Origin: Halomicrobium zhouii
GTDB lineage: Archaea > Halobacteriota > Halobacteria > Halobacteriales > Haloarculaceae
Length of the DNA stretch: 64,000 bases
Assembly: GCF_900114435.1 (NCBI RefSeq)
Contig: NZ_FOZK01000002.1
Span: forward strand, 186,001 to 250,000
Reading direction: 5' to 3'
In this document: in pieces, positions 62,777 to 64,000 of the stretch
How the letters are laid out: every line of letters begins with the position of its first letter
Position numbering within the stretch: position 1 is the stretch's first letter
Made by a program: the position numbers and the translations under genes
The notes under the pieces: generated by a model
Told to the model about the DNA's origin: nothing
What the model saw: only the letters and a program-made list of their open reading frames with translations
Databases searched by the model: none

Positions 62777-63148
62777 GGTCGGGCGCACCGATCTATCGTC
62801 TTACGGCTGGTGGAACCTGTGGTTTCTGTGTCCACTGCGGCCGGCTGCTAATCGCGCGTGCTCAGCTGGAATGTGGGAAGTCGACCGCCCCCGCACCCCT
62901 TCAGGGGCCGATACAATGCCGTCGTCGGAGCAGGGCTGAAAGATGGTGAGCGGGCCAGTTAGGCGGCTCTAGCAAGTCTACGGCCGAAACCTACGGCTCA
63001 GATGAACTTCGTTGTAGTCGTATACTGGGTCTGTCGGAATCGGTTTCTCCACTCTGCAACCAGTGGCCAGGTACCGATTCCACGGAAATGCGTCACGCCC
63101 CTTTCGCTACGTCCGTCCCTGTCTCGGGGAACTAGGAGACAGTCGTTC
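62777..63148. other. Intergenic region with third copy of the GGCCCC repeat
   Basis: Within this gap, 62887-62909 is a weaker third version of the 30-base repeat (GCACCC and TCAGGGGCC shared, left arm imperfect). No gene is supported in the gap. Confidence 0.5.
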
Positions 63149-63583
63149 TCAGGTCTGGACTGTCGATGAAGCAGGTCCCGAACCGAGCTGCTGTGAGAGC
63201 CAGTTTCCTAGCGCTGCACTCAACGCACCTGCCAGGGCAACGAGCAATACTCCAATCGTGACTGCTGCGAGCAGCAGAACCGTCTGAACCACTCCGAACC
63301 ACAGTGGCTGGTCGAACGTGGGAATCACAGCGCCGACAGTGGCAATGTTCCAGACGACGGGCAGCGAGGCAACCAGTCCTGTTCGAAGCCCCACCCGGTG
63401 CGCCATCTTCCTCCCGTCGACCGTCAGCACTCCTCCGATGAGTCCTGCCCAGAGGATGATGTTGTAGTCGAGTACCCCTGTCTCCGGAGCGTTGTTCAGT
63501 ACGTACGCCGCTGAACCGAGGCCAGCGGGAAGGGCGTAAGCCCATGGATGGTCTGTTACGAAATTTCGGAGGGCACCAATCAT
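63149..63583 (-). CDS. Small four-helix membrane protein (DUF5518-like)
   Basis: The 144-residue protein has about four hydrophobic helices, including ILWAGLIGGVLTVDGRKM followed by RVGLRTGLVASLPVV, a layout common in haloarchaeal DUF5518-type membrane proteins. Function unknown. The start is the ATG at 63583. It stands alone on the minus strand. Confidence 0.65.
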   Translation of the reverse strand: MIGALRNFVTDHPWAYALPAGLGSAAYVLNNAPETGVLDYNIILWAGLIGGVLTVDGRKMAHRVGLRTGLVASLPVVWNIATVGAVIPTFDQPLWFGVVQTVLLLAAVTIGVLLVALAGALSAALGNWLSQQLGSGPASSTVQT

Positions 63584-63684
63584 ATGGGTCAGTTGTCACA
63601 ACGTCGATTCCTGGCATAAATGTGTGTGGTAGTCGATCACCGATGCGTCACCAGACGACGGCCGCCATCAATGGGACCTGATAG

Positions 63685-63855
63685 CTACTCGGTCGCTCGA
63701 TGGACGTGGATCTCCGCGTCGTCGTGCACCCAGGCCTCGAGCTTCTCGATCATGTAGGTTCGTGCCTCATTCTCGTCGAAGACGTCCATGTCGAGCATGT
63801 CTCGCGTGATCGATTTCAATGCGCGAAGCCGACCACGAAAGACACCATCGTTCAC
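63685..63855 (-). CDS. Small hypothetical protein (~56 residues)
   Basis: From a GTG at 63855 the protein is charged and helical (RALKSITRDMLDMDVFDENE, then KLEAWVHDDAEIHVHRATE), with good haloarchaeal composition. The longer frame to 63900 starts in less typical sequence. The family is not recognised. Confidence 0.45.
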   Translation of the reverse strand: MNDGVFRGRLRALKSITRDMLDMDVFDENEARTYMIEKLEAWVHDDAEIHVHRATE

Positions 63856-63951
63856 ATCTGAGGACTGTACGGGATGCGAGAAACGGCGACACCAACCCAA
63901 TTCGTCACTAGAAGGTGGATTGCGTTTTCGGAAGGCAAATTGCGACTCCCC

Positions 63952-64000
63952 TCACTCGTGGTGGGGCTTCGAAACGGGAAACCGAAGCTCGAACGTCGTC
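63952..64000 (-). CDS. Possible histidine-kinase C-terminal end (cut by window edge)
   Basis: The last minus-strand codons read TTFELRFPVSKPHHE and then a stop. The TFELRFP string is typical of the end of a histidine-kinase HATPase domain (GTTFxLxxP). Only 15 codons are visible, so this is tentative. Confidence 0.35.
   Translation of the reverse strand, partial: TTFELRFPVSKPHHE

Noticed and set aside
61625-62788. 387-residue minus-strand frame opposite the esterase
   Set aside because: It is a shadow of the esterase gene, whose catalytic motifs are intact.
1-64000. CRISPR array
   Set aside because: No regularly spaced direct repeats of 24-48 bases were seen; the only CARF-like gene stands without cas genes.

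Overview
The window is haloarchaeal (class Halobacteria). It is GC-rich, its proteins are very acidic, many starts are leaderless with a TATA-like box about 25-30 bases upstream, secreted proteins carry Tat signals (several with a lipobox), and it encodes TFB, TrmB, Bat-type and DUF7344 regulators. No rRNA, tRNA or CRISPR array was found. All assignments come from reading motifs and gene order; no database search was possible.

Region 1 (1-14757) is the most striking part: a Dpd-like DNA-modification and restriction island. DpdA exchanges guanine for a 7-deazaguanine in DNA. The plus strand carries the end of a DUF1998 protein, an unrecognised gene, then dpdG-, dpdH- and dpdI-like genes, overlapping or closely packed. 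The minus strand carries a compact operon: a YaaA/DUF6884-like protein (candidate DpdC analogue), dpdA (a tRNA-guanine-transglycosylase paralogue) and a GHKL ATPase that is not part of the described bacterial cluster. A dpdJ-like DUF1998 helicase and a dpdK-like PLD protein read divergently from that operon. Haloarchaea make preQ0 for archaeosine, so the precursor should be available. The island may continue left of the window.

Region 2 (14758-17733) carries a Panacea/SocA-like protein overlapping a PIN-domain protein, a pair that resembles a toxin-antitoxin module, and a hypothetical gene.

Region 3 (18045-38306) is accessory and envelope-directed: a TFB, a 1247-residue membrane-spanning protein joining a PQQ-type propeller to cytoplasmic PadR, HNH-repeat and OB-like domains, a VWA protein, a 1663-residue secreted protein with TSP3 calcium-binding repeats and a lysine-rich tract, and three further PQQ-type propeller proteins interleaved with related exported proteins. 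It ends at a rearrangement joint where a truncated family-B DNA polymerase gene meets a truncated TSP3-type gene.

Region 4 (38435-53007) is carbohydrate metabolism: an orphan MalG-type permease, an AGE/mannose-isomerase-type epimerase, an extended SDR, an HSL-type esterase, a GH68 enzyme, a complete CUT1 ABC importer (binding protein, MalF, MalG, DUF624, MalK) and two divergent regulators (TrmB, IclR). Together they suggest uptake and use of sucrose or a related fructoside. A perfect 17-base tandem duplication sits just upstream of the GH68 TATA box.

Region 5 (53008-64000) is mixed: a long gene-poor gap, an AAA-like remnant with a zinc ribbon, a CARF-like DUF6293 regulator whose stop codon lies at the edge of an IS200/IS605-type hairpin, a cassette of zinc-ribbon, small and SWIM genes flanked by near-identical 30-base repeats, an MFS transporter, small haloarchaeal proteins, DUF7344 and Bat regulators, a Tat-exported esterase, and the last codons of what may be a histidine kinase at the right edge.
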